Shown here: positions 35,499-44,137 of the stretch, piece by piece
How the letters are laid out: the number at the start of each line of letters is the position of its first letter
How positions within the stretch are numbered: position 1 is the first letter of the stretch
Assembly (NCBI GenBank): GCA_963665735.1
Contig: OY762444.1
Coordinates: 1,364,001-1,428,000 of the forward strand
Source of the DNA: CATOSK01 sp963665735
GTDB taxonomy: Bacteria; Chloroflexota; Dehalococcoidia; Lucifugimonadales; UBA3495
Length of the DNA stretch: 64,000 bases
Direction of reading: 5' to 3'
The notes under the pieces: model-generated
Seen by the model: only the letters and a program-made list of their open reading frames with translations
Database searches by the model: none
What the model was told of the DNA's origin: nothing
Program-made: the position numbers and the translations under genes

Positions 35499-36623
35499 TT
35501 ACGAAACCAGTTCGCTGATTACCTGCTTGTAGTTGTCTTGGCCCGTCCGGCGTAATTCGCGGCGGTCGGTTACTTCCACGTCCCCGGTGTCCTCCAGCAA
35601 CTCGATGTGGGCCACCACTTCCGCCATTGCCGCCCGCAGGTTGACGCCCATCAGCTTGCGCCGCTCGAAAATGCCGCGGGTCAAGGGGGCCAGGCCCACG
35701 GTTCCCTCGCCGATGGTGTCCAGGATGTGGCCCAGCCGCTCGCCGTGGTGCTCGATGATGTCCCGCGCCCGCAGTGCGTTGACAAAGTTGAAACGGGCAT
35801 GGTTGTAGTAGCGGTGGGCCGGCAAGACCTGGGTGTCTTCGCCCATGTCGGACACGATTTTCAGGGATTTCAGGTAGGACAACAGCCCGTACCAATCGCT
35901 TTCCGTGTGATACCGCTCCGGCAAGTCCGCCTTCATCTCCGGCGTGAAAACCGTTTTCATGGTCGGATGGGGCGAAATTTCCGGCAAAACATGGTCTCCG
36001 GTGAAAACCACGTCGTCCAGTTTCATGCAAAGTTCGTCGGGAGAGTGGCCCGGCGCGTGGATTAGCGTCAGGTTGCCAATCTGCTCGTTGGGCTGAATCA
36101 GGTGGTCAATTGTCAGGGTTTGGCGCCGTTCCATGTACTCGTCCCGCTGGGGCGACGGCGGCGGATAGGCGTTTTCGGCGTCGCAGATGCGGGTAAATTC
36201 TTCCTGGATGGGCGACGTGGGCCGCCGGGAAATGGCCCGCGGGTCGTAGCCCTGCAAGTGGCCGTAAATGTCGTGGGCCCAGACCTCGGCCCCGGTTGCA
36301 TCCACCAACTCCCCCACGGACCCGTCATGGTCTTCGTGGCCGTGGGTGATGATGACCCGCTGGATGTCGCTGGCCCGGAATCCGGCGCATTTCAGCCCAT
36401 CGTCCAACTCTTGATACGAGCCGAACTCGCCGGCGTCAATGATGGTCAGACCTTCGTTCTCGAAAATCCAGGCCCAGGTGGGGCCGGTGTAGGAAAAGCT
36501 GACCCGCGGCACCGATACCGCGTGGATTACGGCGCCCCGGTGGGGTTCGACGCGGATAACCATGCGGTTGCCGCTTTCGTCGCCCTCTCGGATTACGGAA
36601 AAGTCCTTGAAACTGTGCTGCAT
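35499..36623 (-). CDS. MBL-fold metallo-hydrolase
   Basis: 374 residues from the ATG at 36623 (AGGAGCG upstream). Metal ligands: HGHEDH in VIITHGHEDHDGSVG (about 115-120), then HAPGHSPDEL and the Asp of VVFTGDHVLPEI, the usual order for two-metal MBL enzymes. The C-terminal third (VLPAHRYYNHARFNFVNALRARDIIEHHGERL) resembles the extra helical domain of lactamase-B type hydrolases with an LACTB2-like end. Family members hydrolyse thioesters, lactones or phosphodiesters; the reaction is not determined. Confidence 0.9.
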   Translation of the reverse strand: MQHSFKDFSVIREGDESGNRMVIRVEPHRGAVIHAVSVPRVSFSYTGPTWAWIFENEGLTIIDAGEFGSYQELDDGLKCAGFRASDIQRVIITHGHEDHDGSVGELVDATGAEVWAHDIYGHLQGYDPRAISRRPTSPIQEEFTRICDAENAYPPPSPQRDEYMERRQTLTIDHLIQPNEQIGNLTLIHAPGHSPDELCMKLDDVVFTGDHVLPEISPHPTMKTVFTPEMKADLPERYHTESDWYGLLSYLKSLKIVSDMGEDTQVLPAHRYYNHARFNFVNALRARDIIEHHGERLGHILDTIGEGTVGLAPLTRGIFERRKLMGVNLRAAMAEVVAHIELLEDTGDVEVTDRRELRRTGQDNYKQVISELVS

Positions 36624-37070
36624 TCCAACGCTCCTACGGTTAGTCCATCCCAAGCCTATTCCTTTACCCCCACAACGTCAAATGTTTGGCGACGGCCCCA
36701 GGTCATTGCATTATGAATTGTTACGGCGTCCCTGGCCCTTCCATGTAATTCTGAGCGCAGCGAAGAATCTCAAATCCTTGCCGCCAGCCCTCCCTCAACT
36801 CCCGGAGAGGTCTTTGACGAAGGATTTTAGACCCTTCACTTCGTTCAGGGTTACATAGGGTATTCAACGCAACATGGTGGCTGCCTCCACCGTCATTCCT
36901 GCACCCCACCGTCATTCCGGCGTAGGCCGGAATCCAGAAATCCCCGGCACCCAACAGCGTCCGTGTCGGCAAGGAATCCTGGATTCCAGCTTTCGCCAAA
37001 ATGACGGTTTGAGTTGTAGCAAAGGGGAAGGGAATTTTGAGATAAGTTCTTAATCCCGGCCAAGGAACGG
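36624..37070. other. Intergenic repeat region
   Basis: Contains an AGCGCAGCGAAGAATCT repeat near 36752, a degenerate CCTTCACTTCGTTCAGGGTTACAT element near 36831, and REP-like doublet B. Nothing else recognisable. Confidence 0.65.
36909..37006. repeat. REP-like doublet B
   Basis: Unit ATTCCGGCGTAGGCCGGAAT (36909-36943 with flanks) faces a decayed inverted unit (36973-37006, core ATTCCAGCTTTCGCCAAAAT). The spacer is 29 bases. Confidence 0.7.
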
Positions 37071-37505
37071 TCAGGGCGGCGGCGTTCCCGCCCGGAAGTG
37101 GGCCAGCACCGGCTGGACTATTTGCGCCCGGATTTGCCGCTTGGAGGAAAGATGAAAGGTCAGCCATTGGGTAATCACCGGCAGCCCCCGCGCCCGCAGT
37201 CGCCATTCAATCGTCCAGCGGGTTTGGCCGCCCTCGGCTTGAAAGTAGTCGTAGCGGTCAGACCAGGTGGAATCCAGGGAGCGCATTTCCCGGCCCATTG
37301 GCGGGTGGAAAACATACTCCCACCGGATGCCGCCGCCGATGTTCTCCCGGAAAACCAGACGGTTGCCGTCGCGCTCCACGAATTTGCCGTACTTGGATTC
37401 CAGGGCGGCCAGGTTGGCGTCTCCCGACGCCGGAAAGCCGGTGACGAACTCGAAAACGCTGGCTGCGTCCCCCGGAACCAGGTTGCTTACCAACAGCGTC
37501 GCCAT
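37071..37505 (-). CDS. SRPBCC-fold ligand-binding/cyclase-like protein
   Basis: 144 residues from the ATG at 37505, 7 bases after the LLM gene stop, so the two form an operon. The pattern VSNLVPGDAASVFEFVTGFPASGDANLAALE, then TWSDRYDYFQAEGGQTRWTIEWRLRARGLP and a long C-terminal helix, fits the START/SRPBCC helix-grip fold, which holds hydrophobic ligands. No catalytic residues can be named. Probably binds or processes the product or substrate of the LLM enzyme (inference). Confidence 0.6.
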   Translation of the reverse strand: MATLLVSNLVPGDAASVFEFVTGFPASGDANLAALESKYGKFVERDGNRLVFRENIGGGIRWEYVFHPPMGREMRSLDSTWSDRYDYFQAEGGQTRWTIEWRLRARGLPVITQWLTFHLSSKRQIRAQIVQPVLAHFRAGTPPP

Positions 37506-37512
37506 GCCGGTT

Positions 37513-38469
37513 TCAGCTCCGGAAAGCGGGCATGACCCGTTGGGCGAAGAGTTCCATTTGCCGGTACATCCCCGTGGCGTCGCCGGACAGGAAACCGAAG
37601 TTGAACTCCCTGACGCCGGCCTCGATCCGGTCTTGGACGGCCTTGACGCATTGCTCCGCGGTTCCGGTGACACACAGGGCGCGGGCGATGTCCTCGGCGC
37701 TCCGCTCCGGGGTCACGTATCTTTGGCCGACGTGGGCCACCGCCGTAGCCAACGCCTCGTCGCCGTCCTCGGCGATGGAAGTGGGCTGGTTCAACCCCCA
37801 CTTGAACCCGGCCAGGTCGCGGCCGGCGTCGTCGGCCATCTTCTGAATCTGCTCATTGGTTGCCTTGAGCCGCCGCACGGTAAACAGGTAAGGATACCAG
37901 CCGTCGGCGCGCAGGGCGGCTCGTTCCATCGCCGGTTCGCTGCGCCCGGCAATCCAGATAGGCGGGTACGGCTGCTGGCGCGGCTGGGGCAGCAGGGTCA
38001 CGTCCTCGAAGTTGAAAAACCGCCCGTGGTGGGTAACGCCCTCTTCCGTCCAGAGGCGTTTCATCACCGCCAGCATTTCGTCGGTGCGGCGTCCGCGGGT
38101 ATTGACCGGAATTTCCAGGGCGTCGAACTCAATCTTGGTTCCCCGCTGGCCGCTGATGCCGATGCCGAAGTCCAGCCGGCCTTGGGAAATCTGGTCCAGG
38201 GTGGCAACCAGCTTGGCCAGCATCACCGGATGGTACAGAGGGGCAATGACGATGCCGGTCATTACCCGCAGGGTGCGGGTGGCCCCGGCAGCGGCGGCCA
38301 TGGCCGGAATGGTCATCAGCGTGGGCCGGGGCGGGTTGCCGTCCATGACGTGCTCGCCAGTGGTCACCCGGTCAAAGCCCAGTTCCTCGGCGCGGCGGGC
38401 AAATTCCGCCACGTCCCAGTAGTTTTCCGCGCCCAGGTTGCACCCGAAGGTTATTTCCGGCCCTGCCAT
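37513..38469 (-). CDS. LLM class (F420-type) flavin-dependent oxidoreductase
   Basis: 318 residues from the ATG at 38469 with AAGGAGAGG upstream. EITFGCNLGAENYWDVAEFARRAEELGFDRV is the usual F420-dependent LLM opening; the later GRLDFGIGISGQRG and QQPYPPIWIAGRSEPAMERAALRADGWYPY complete the barrel. These enzymes carry out hydride transfer or monooxygenation on small organics. The co-transcribed SRPBCC gene could help hold a hydrophobic substrate. It differs in subtype from the LLM gene at 2974. Confidence 0.9.
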   Translation of the reverse strand: MAGPEITFGCNLGAENYWDVAEFARRAEELGFDRVTTGEHVMDGNPPRPTLMTIPAMAAAAGATRTLRVMTGIVIAPLYHPVMLAKLVATLDQISQGRLDFGIGISGQRGTKIEFDALEIPVNTRGRRTDEMLAVMKRLWTEEGVTHHGRFFNFEDVTLLPQPRQQPYPPIWIAGRSEPAMERAALRADGWYPYLFTVRRLKATNEQIQKMADDAGRDLAGFKWGLNQPTSIAEDGDEALATAVAHVGQRYVTPERSAEDIARALCVTGTAEQCVKAVQDRIEAGVREFNFGFLSGDATGMYRQMELFAQRVMPAFRS

Positions 38470-38576
38470 GTCCTCTCCTTGCCTTTCCCGATTGGCCCGA
38501 TTTTAGGCCCGGTGTCGGGCAAACACAACCGCCGAGAGTGCGTCGGTAGCGTTGCAGTTTAGGCGGTTTACCGGCA

Positions 38577-38673
38577 CGTCATACCGGCCTGCGCCGGTAT
38601 CCGGGAATCCTTGCCAATAAAGACGATGGCTCATGCTTGGCTTTTCTGGATTCCGGCTTTCGCCGGAATGACG
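38577..38673. repeat. REP-like doublet C
   Basis: ATACCGGCCTGCGCCGGTAT (38577-38610 with flanks) faces ATTCCGGCTTTCGCCGGAAT (38643-38673) across about 32 bases. The pair mixes the two core types. The surrounding gap 38470-38737 holds nothing else. Confidence 0.75.
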
Positions 38674-38737
38674 AGCCAGGGTTAGGAATTTCTCATTCCA
38701 ACATTGGGCCACCCGGTTTGGAACGCTAGCGAGCGCG

Positions 38738-39310
38738 TCACCCCGGTTCCGCCACCAGCATTTCCCGGGTAATTTCCGCCAGCTTTTCCTTGTTCAGCGG
38801 GCCGCTCCATTTCCGAAAGACGGCCCCGGACGGCGTGATGAAAACCGTGGTGGGCATGGACAAGACCTTGTAGTCCTGCATTACCGTTTCGTGGGAAGTG
38901 GCCCCGGTGGGGTAGGTGATTTTCAGACTTTCCAGCAGCGCGCGGGCATCGTCACTATTGCCCAACCCGGCGTAGGGGCCAACGTCCACCCCTACCAGCA
39001 GAATGTCTTGGCGGTACTCTTCGTAAAATTCCTGCATATCCGGCATTTCTGCCCGGCAGGGGGGGCAAAGTCCGGCCCAGAAATTCAAGGCTACAGGCTG
39101 GCCTCGCAAATCGGAGAAGTGGATTTCCTCGCCGCCGACGGCCTCAATCCCCGTGTACATGGTCATGGGAAAGTCCGTTACTACGTCGTCCTTGGCCGGC
39201 CCGCCGCAGGCCAGCAGCGCTGCCAACGAAAGGGCCGCTAGTGCCATGACCAACGCCAACCGGCCATCCCTCGCTGTTACCCCCGTCCGCCGATTGGGTG
39301 TTATACTCAT
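38738..39310 (-). CDS. TlpA/ResA-like thioredoxin lipoprotein
   Basis: 190 residues from the ATG at 39310. A signal helix (RLALVMALAALSLAALLAC) ends in lipobox LLAC with Cys35, so it is a membrane-anchored extracytoplasmic protein. The thioredoxin domain has the active site C82-P-P-C85 (NFWAGLCPPCRAEMP) and the cis-Pro loop SMPTTVFI. Tryptophan normally precedes the CxxC; here it is Gly-Leu. Likely reduces disulfides, for example in cytochrome maturation, or acts as a general thiol reductant. Divergent from a DUF1800 gene, with a TTATACT box (39301-39307) in the 52-base gap. Confidence 0.9.
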   Translation of the reverse strand: MSITPNRRTGVTARDGRLALVMALAALSLAALLACGGPAKDDVVTDFPMTMYTGIEAVGGEEIHFSDLRGQPVALNFWAGLCPPCRAEMPDMQEFYEEYRQDILLVGVDVGPYAGLGNSDDARALLESLKITYPTGATSHETVMQDYKVLSMPTTVFITPSGAVFRKWSGPLNKEKLAEITREMLVAEPG

Positions 39311-39362
39311 GTCAGATTTACTTGGCCCTTTCATTTCCACTCCGGCCCCGACAGGAAACGCC

Positions 39363-40787
39363 ATGCCGCAACAGACCGCCGCTATCGCTACCAAAGACCT
39401 GGCATTGATGTCCCACCTTTTCCGCCGCGCCGGTTTCGGCGCCACCAGGGACGAGCTTGACCGTTATTGCGCCCTGGGCTATGAGTCCGCCGTGGAGGAA
39501 CTGCTGCACCCGGAAAAGGCGGCGCCCATTGACGAAGACGTTATCCGCCGCTACCACGTTGACCAGAACAGCCTGATGCTGATTGAAAGCTCCCAGGCGT
39601 ACTGGCTGTACCGCATTATCAACACCAACGCCCCGCTCCAGGAAAAGATGGCCCTGTTCTGGCACGGCCTTTTCGCCACCGCCTACGGCAAGCTAAATCA
39701 CGCCAAGGCGGTTGTCAACCAGACGGACCTTTTCCGCAATCGTGGCCTGGGCAGTTTCAGGACTTTGCTTATCGAGTTGTCCCGGGACCCGGCGATGATT
39801 TTCTGGCTGGACAACAAGGACAACCACAACGGCGCGCCCAACGAAAACTACGGGCGGGAGTTGCTGGAACTCTTTTCAATGGGCATTGGCAACTATACCG
39901 AGGACGACGTTAAGAACTGCGCCCGCGCCTTTACCGGCTGGACTATCAACAACGCCGATTACATGAGCGTGCGGGCCTCCCGCGACTCCATCTGGCCCCA
40001 CGGCCGGCTGGACTGGCAGTTCCGATACCATCCCGACGACCACGATGACGGGGAAAAGACTTTCCTGGGCGAAAGCGGGCGTTTCAATGGCGAGGACGTT
40101 ATTGACATTATCGTGCGCCAGCCGGCGACTGCCTGGTTCGTGGCCGCCAACCTTTATCAGTTCTTCGTATCCGACCGGCCCGACGAAGGCTCGATTCAGG
40201 AATTGGCCGGGGTTTTCCAGGACACCGACGGCGACATCGGGGCGGTGATGCGTCACCTGTTCCTGTCGGACTTCTTCCGTTCCGACGCCGTGCGGCTGGC
40301 CAAGGTCAAGAGTCCGGCGGAGTTGGTGGCGGGAACGGCCCGGCTGTCCGGCGCCCACCAATTCCCGGACTGGTCAATCGTCAACTTGGCGATGGACGCT
40401 AACTTCATGGGCCAGGAAATCCTCAACCCGCCCACCGTGGAGGGCTGGCACACCGGCCGGGAATGGATTGACACCGGCAACCTGGTGGAACGCATCAACT
40501 CCGCCGCCGTGGAAATCGGCAACGTGGAGCAGCCCGGCGTCCGGCAAATCATCGCCCGAATCCAGGCCGCCGGCGATTCGGTTGCACCCGGACAACTGGT
40601 TGACCTTTGCCTGGACGCGATGGGACAGTTTGAGACCGGGGCCGAGACCCGGGCCAACTTGACGGCCTACGCCCGGCGTTGGGGCGACCTGCGGTTCGAC
40701 CGTCCCGACGCCCTGGCCTGCACTCAACAGAGGGTTGGGGAAATGCTGCAACTCATCGCCGCCACCCGCGAATACCAATTGGCCTGA
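39363..40787 (+). CDS. DUF1800 family protein
   Basis: 474 residues from the ATG at 39363 (GACAGGAAA upstream). The start LMSHLFRRAGFGATRDELD and the block KMALFWHGLFAT, then YGRELLELFSMGIGNYTEDDVKNCARAFTGW and FMGQEILNPPTVEGWHTG, are all DUF1800 hallmarks. There is no signal peptide. The NHL propeller gene follows 10 bases after the stop, the same order as at the left window edge but without a DUF1501 gene between. Function of the family is unknown. Confidence 0.93.
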   Translation: MPQQTAAIATKDLALMSHLFRRAGFGATRDELDRYCALGYESAVEELLHPEKAAPIDEDVIRRYHVDQNSLMLIESSQAYWLYRIINTNAPLQEKMALFWHGLFATAYGKLNHAKAVVNQTDLFRNRGLGSFRTLLIELSRDPAMIFWLDNKDNHNGAPNENYGRELLELFSMGIGNYTEDDVKNCARAFTGWTINNADYMSVRASRDSIWPHGRLDWQFRYHPDDHDDGEKTFLGESGRFNGEDVIDIIVRQPATAWFVAANLYQFFVSDRPDEGSIQELAGVFQDTDGDIGAVMRHLFLSDFFRSDAVRLAKVKSPAELVAGTARLSGAHQFPDWSIVNLAMDANFMGQEILNPPTVEGWHTGREWIDTGNLVERINSAAVEIGNVEQPGVRQIIARIQAAGDSVAPGQLVDLCLDAMGQFETGAETRANLTAYARRWGDLRFDRPDALACTQQRVGEMLQLIAATREYQLA

Positions 40788-40797
40788 CCGTGACGCC

Positions 40798-41853
40798 ATG
40801 ACCGCCAACCGAATCATCGCCGACCCCACCGCCGCTTGGGAATTTCCGTACAGCCATACCGTCGGGTTCATGGCCAACCAGGGCCGGGGTTTCAACAACC
40901 CCATTGACGTTGCCCTGGCTCCATCCGGCGCGCTGTACGTGCTGAACCGGGCCGGGCCGGAAGTCGGAATCCGGTTGCCCTACAAGCGGGTAACTATATG
41001 CACGGTGGATGAGCAATACCTGGGCGAGTTCAGCACCGGCGGAATTGAGGACGGTCAACTCTGGTGGCCGAGTTCGCTGGCTTTTGACCGTCAAGGGCTG
41101 CTCTACATCGCCGACGAAGCCTTGAACCACGTTTCGGTTTTCACCGCCGAGGGACAGTTCCTCCACAAGTGGGGCGAGGCGGGTTCGGAAGAGGGCCAAC
41201 TAAACCGCCCCTCTTACATCGCTTTCGACGCCAGCGACGACCTGTTGATTGCCGACAGCCTGAACCACCGGGTACAGAAATTCGCCAAAGACGGGCGATT
41301 TTTGGAAACCTGGGGGCAATACGGCGACGGCCCCGGCCAGTTCAATATGCCTTGGGGCTTGGCCGTTGACCACGCCGGCAACATCCTGGTAGCCGACTGG
41401 CGCAACGATCGGGTGCAGATGTTTGACGGTCAGGGGAATTTCCTGCGGCAGTGGGCTGCGGGGCTGGATGGGAGCAAACTTTTCAACCGTCCGGCCAACG
41501 TCGCCGTTGACTCGGATGGCCTGCTGTACGTGGCCGACTGGGGCAACGAAAGGGTGCAGGTACTTGCGCCCGATGGGGAAGTCCTGGCGTCGCTGCGGGG
41601 CGACTCGGCTGACTCCCTTTGGGCGCAGGACTATTTCGCCGCCAACCCGGACGAAGGGGCGGCGAGGCTGGCCGCCGACTTGACGCCGGAACTAGGGCCG
41701 GCGGCGGAACCGCTGCGGGAAGAGTCGGCCAACGTGGAAAAACTGTTCTGGGGGCCAACCGCCGTCGTCCTGGACGATGAAGGCCACATCTACGTCGTGG
41801 ACAGTTGCCGCCACCGCCTACAAATCTACCAGAAACGCCCCGCCGCGCCGTAG
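40798..41853 (+). CDS. NHL-repeat beta-propeller protein (second copy)
   Basis: 351 residues. NHL cores: LYIADEALNHVSVF, LLIADSLNHRVQKF, ILVADWRNDRVQMF, LLYVADWGNERVQVL and IYVVDSCRHRLQIY. It is collinear with 1734-2783, including the TICTVDEQYLGEF and FNMPWGLAVD blocks, so the DUF1800-NHL unit has been duplicated as a whole or co-inherited. Compared with the first copy, the region before the last blade carries a different insertion (DEGAARLAADLTPELGPA). Cytoplasmic by appearance. Confidence 0.9.
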   Translation: MTANRIIADPTAAWEFPYSHTVGFMANQGRGFNNPIDVALAPSGALYVLNRAGPEVGIRLPYKRVTICTVDEQYLGEFSTGGIEDGQLWWPSSLAFDRQGLLYIADEALNHVSVFTAEGQFLHKWGEAGSEEGQLNRPSYIAFDASDDLLIADSLNHRVQKFAKDGRFLETWGQYGDGPGQFNMPWGLAVDHAGNILVADWRNDRVQMFDGQGNFLRQWAAGLDGSKLFNRPANVAVDSDGLLYVADWGNERVQVLAPDGEVLASLRGDSADSLWAQDYFAANPDEGAARLAADLTPELGPAAEPLREESANVEKLFWGPTAVVLDDEGHIYVVDSCRHRLQIYQKRPAAP

Positions 41854-41962
41854 AGGGTTCACCGTCATTCCGGCGCCCCCACCGTCATTCCGGCGAAGGC
41901 CGAAATCCAGAAACCCTAATTGCCCAGGCGGTTGCTATTCCCGAAGACCCTCCGACTAAACC

Positions 41963-41991
41963 GTAGGGGCGGGTTTGAAACCCGCCCCTAC
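41963..41991. repeat. Palindromic hairpin with GGGTTTGAAACCC core
   Basis: Basal arms GTAGGGGC and GCCCCTAC enclose GGGTTTGAAACCC: a perfect 14-bp palindrome around one base. Same basal arms as the GCACGGCCGTGC hairpins, different core. A close relative is at 44063-44089. Confidence 0.75.
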
Positions 41992-42026
41992 CCTTTACGC
42001 AATTGCCGTCATTCCGGCGCCTCCAA

Positions 42027-42123
42027 CGTCATTCCGGCGAAAGCCGGAATCCAGAAATCCTACTCCCACAACAACGCCCCCAAGGGCAGTAAGTCCTGGA
42101 TACCGGCCTGCGCCGGTATGACG
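42027..42123. repeat. REP-like doublet D
   Basis: ATTCCGGCGAAAGCCGGAAT (42027-42060 with flanks) faces ATACCGGCCTGCGCCGGTAT (42092-42123). Spacer 31 bases. The same core combination as doublet A. Confidence 0.75.
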
Positions 42124-42191
42124 GTGGGGGCGCAAAAAACCCTCCCCTTCAACGGGGGAGGGTGGTGGTGGGAACCCGGTCTTGCAGTAGT

Positions 42192-42749
42192 TTAGTGAAT
42201 CGGCAACAGCGGCTCGTCCCGTTCCGGCAGCAGGTCGGTGTCGAAGGCGTTGATGGCCAAGGCCAACATACTGTAGTTGCCGATGAGGATGGTCAGTTCC
42301 ACCAACCCCTGCTTGCCGAACTGCTCCAGGGCGGCCTGGAACGCGCCCCGGCTGGCGTAGTGGTCGTTGATAACTGCCCGCGTATAGTTGACAACTGCCT
42401 CTTCGTCGGGGGATAAGTCGGCCAACTCGTTGCCGTCGCGCAGGTCGTCCACGATGTCATCGCGCATACCGGCGTCCCGGGCCGAGGCGGCGTGGGCGTT
42501 CCAGATGTGCTGGCAGTCCATTTCCCGCGCCGTCACCAACATGGTGAACTCCAGGATTTTCAACGGCAGGCTGGACTCGTTGCGCAGGTACTGGTTCACG
42601 GCGGTGGCCCGCTTGGAAAGCTCCGGCACGTGGGCCAGAACGGAGCCGGGGCCGTAGGGGGGAGCGGCGCCGTTGGGGAAAAGTTCGTCAAAGACGGCCT
42701 GCTGGTCGGCGGGAACATTATCGCGGTTGGCGGGGGGTATTCGGGCCAT
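42192..42749 (-). CDS. Carboxymuconolactone decarboxylase (CMD/AhpD) family protein
   Basis: 185 residues from the ATG at 42749 (GAGGAGG upstream). The CMD core is clear: LKILEFTMLVTAREMDCQHIWNAHAASARDAGM, with the single cysteine and histidine of the C-x-H type active site, followed by ELADLSPDEEAVVNYTRAVIND. The two-cysteine peroxidase form of AhpD is not present, so a decarboxylase-like or stress-related role is more likely. Stands alone between repeat regions. Confidence 0.88.
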   Translation of the reverse strand: MARIPPANRDNVPADQQAVFDELFPNGAAPPYGPGSVLAHVPELSKRATAVNQYLRNESSLPLKILEFTMLVTAREMDCQHIWNAHAASARDAGMRDDIVDDLRDGNELADLSPDEEAVVNYTRAVINDHYASRGAFQAALEQFGKQGLVELTILIGNYSMLALAINAFDTDLLPERDEPLLPIH

Positions 42750-43199
42750 GTTGACCTCCTCAAAGAGTAGCGGTTAGGGCTGCGGTTGGAAGTCGGAAAG
42801 CCCGTTGGGGCCGTCCGGTTGGCAAGAGTGTAACCAAGCGGCAATTTTGCGTCAAACCGCCGGTGACAGTAACGGCGAAACCCATTGAAAATAATGGCCG
42901 GTGAAGGGTGTACCGTCATTCCGGCGTAGGCCGGAATCCAGGAATCCCCAATCCCAAACCATCGCCGCCATGCAAAAGCCCCTTCCCAACCCCCACCGTC
43001 ATTCCCGCGAAAGCGGGAATCCACATCCTCGCCCCTCCATGTCATTCTGAGCAAAGCGAAGAATCTCAAATCCTTGCCCGAAACCAACCCTGCCCTGAGC
43101 ATGGCCGAAGGGGCCACCTTACCCGAAGGATTTAGGCCCTTCGCTACGCTCAGGGTGACATGGAAAATCTCAGGGTGCCAATCCAAATACCGCGCCGGG
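42750..43199. other. Intergenic repeat region
   Basis: Single palindromes at 42913-42945 and 42998-43030 (the latter with an ATTCCCGC/GCGGGAAT core), an AGCAAAGCGAAGAATCT repeat near 43050, a CCCTGAGCATGGCCGAAGGG element near 43091 and CCCTTCGCTACGCTCAGGGT near 43137. No gene seen. Confidence 0.65.
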
Positions 43200-43925
43200 C
43201 TACCGCAGCGGTTTCTTGCCCGTCTTTTCTTCAAACAACTGCCAGGTCAGGTCGTTGAAGGGGTAATACTTGCCGGGGGAGCATTGCTCCACTTCCAACT
43301 GGGCCTTGATTACGCCCTCGACTTCTTCCCGTTGGTGAGCGATTTCGATAACTTCGTCCACCAGGGAGCGGGGGACTACCACCGCGCCGTCATCGTCGCC
43401 GACAATGGCGTCGCCGGGCCGCACCAGCACGCCGCCGCACTGCACGGCGTCGTTGACCTGCCACGGCCAGAACTCCGCGGGACCTTGCTTGGCGGTGGTG
43501 GCGGCGGAATAGACCGGAAACCCGTACTCTTTCAGGGAGTTGCTGTCCCGCACCGCCCCGTCCGTGACCAGACCACCCACCTGGCGTTGGTAGAGGCGGA
43601 AAAACTTGATGTCGCCGCCGATGGAACTGTATTTCCAGCCCATAGCGTCTATGACCAGAACTTCCCCGGGGCCGCACAACTCGAAGGCCACGTACTCCGC
43701 CGACTGGTCGCCCTCGGGTTTGTCCTGGGCCAGGTCGGGGCGATGCGGCACGAACCGCAGGGTTATGGCCCGGCCGGCCATGCTCTGGCCCGGCTGGAGT
43801 GGAACCGCGCCCTCAATCATGCTCATGGGCCAGTTCTTGACCCATAGGGCGTCTATCAGGGTTTGGGTGGGAATTTGACGCAGGATTTCCAGGGTCGCGT
43901 CGGGTATGGGGGTTGCGTTGGTCAT
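43200..43925 (-). CDS. RraA family protein (HMG aldolase/oxaloacetate decarboxylase-like)
   Basis: 241 residues from the ATG at 43925. The RraA core is seen in SIGGDIKFFRLYQRQVGGLVTDGAVRDS, with the Asp and Arg that bind substrate and metal, and in VQCGGVLVRPGDAIVGDDDGAVVVP near 165. In bacteria these proteins include 4-hydroxy-4-methyl-2-oxoglutarate aldolases; old annotation as dimethylmenaquinone methyltransferase is misleading. No aromatic-degradation genes adjoin it, so the pathway is open. Confidence 0.9.
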   Translation of the reverse strand: MTNATPIPDATLEILRQIPTQTLIDALWVKNWPMSMIEGAVPLQPGQSMAGRAITLRFVPHRPDLAQDKPEGDQSAEYVAFELCGPGEVLVIDAMGWKYSSIGGDIKFFRLYQRQVGGLVTDGAVRDSNSLKEYGFPVYSAATTAKQGPAEFWPWQVNDAVQCGGVLVRPGDAIVGDDDGAVVVPRSLVDEVIEIAHQREEVEGVIKAQLEVEQCSPGKYYPFNDLTWQLFEEKTGKKPLR

Positions 43926-44062
43926 GGCGCACCTCGGCGGTTAGAGTCGGGGAATCCTTGCGCCCGGCAGGATAGGGTAACGCGAAAAAGGGCTGCCGGC
44001 CGGGTTGTCGCGTTGCGGGAATCGGCGGTTGGCCGTCGCCCGCCAGCATAACATCAAAAAGA

Positions 44063-44089
44063 TAGGGGCGGGTTCCAAACCCGCCCCTA
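44063..44089. repeat. Palindromic hairpin with GGGTTCCAAACCC core
   Basis: TAGGGGCGGGTT pairs with AACCCGCCCCTA around CCA. It lies downstream of the betaine-binding protein gene and upstream of the RraA start; no T-tract. Confidence 0.6.
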
Positions 44090-44137
44090 CTACACGATGG
44101 ACAACGCCGGCCAATGGCGAAAAGCGGTTGACCCGGT

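Larger units (their letters stand above)
41854..42191. other. Intergenic repeat region
   Basis: Contains a single palindrome at 41883-41912, the GGGTTTGAAACCC-core hairpin at 41963-41991, REP-like doublet D and a CCTCCCC element near 42140. No gene. Confidence 0.65.
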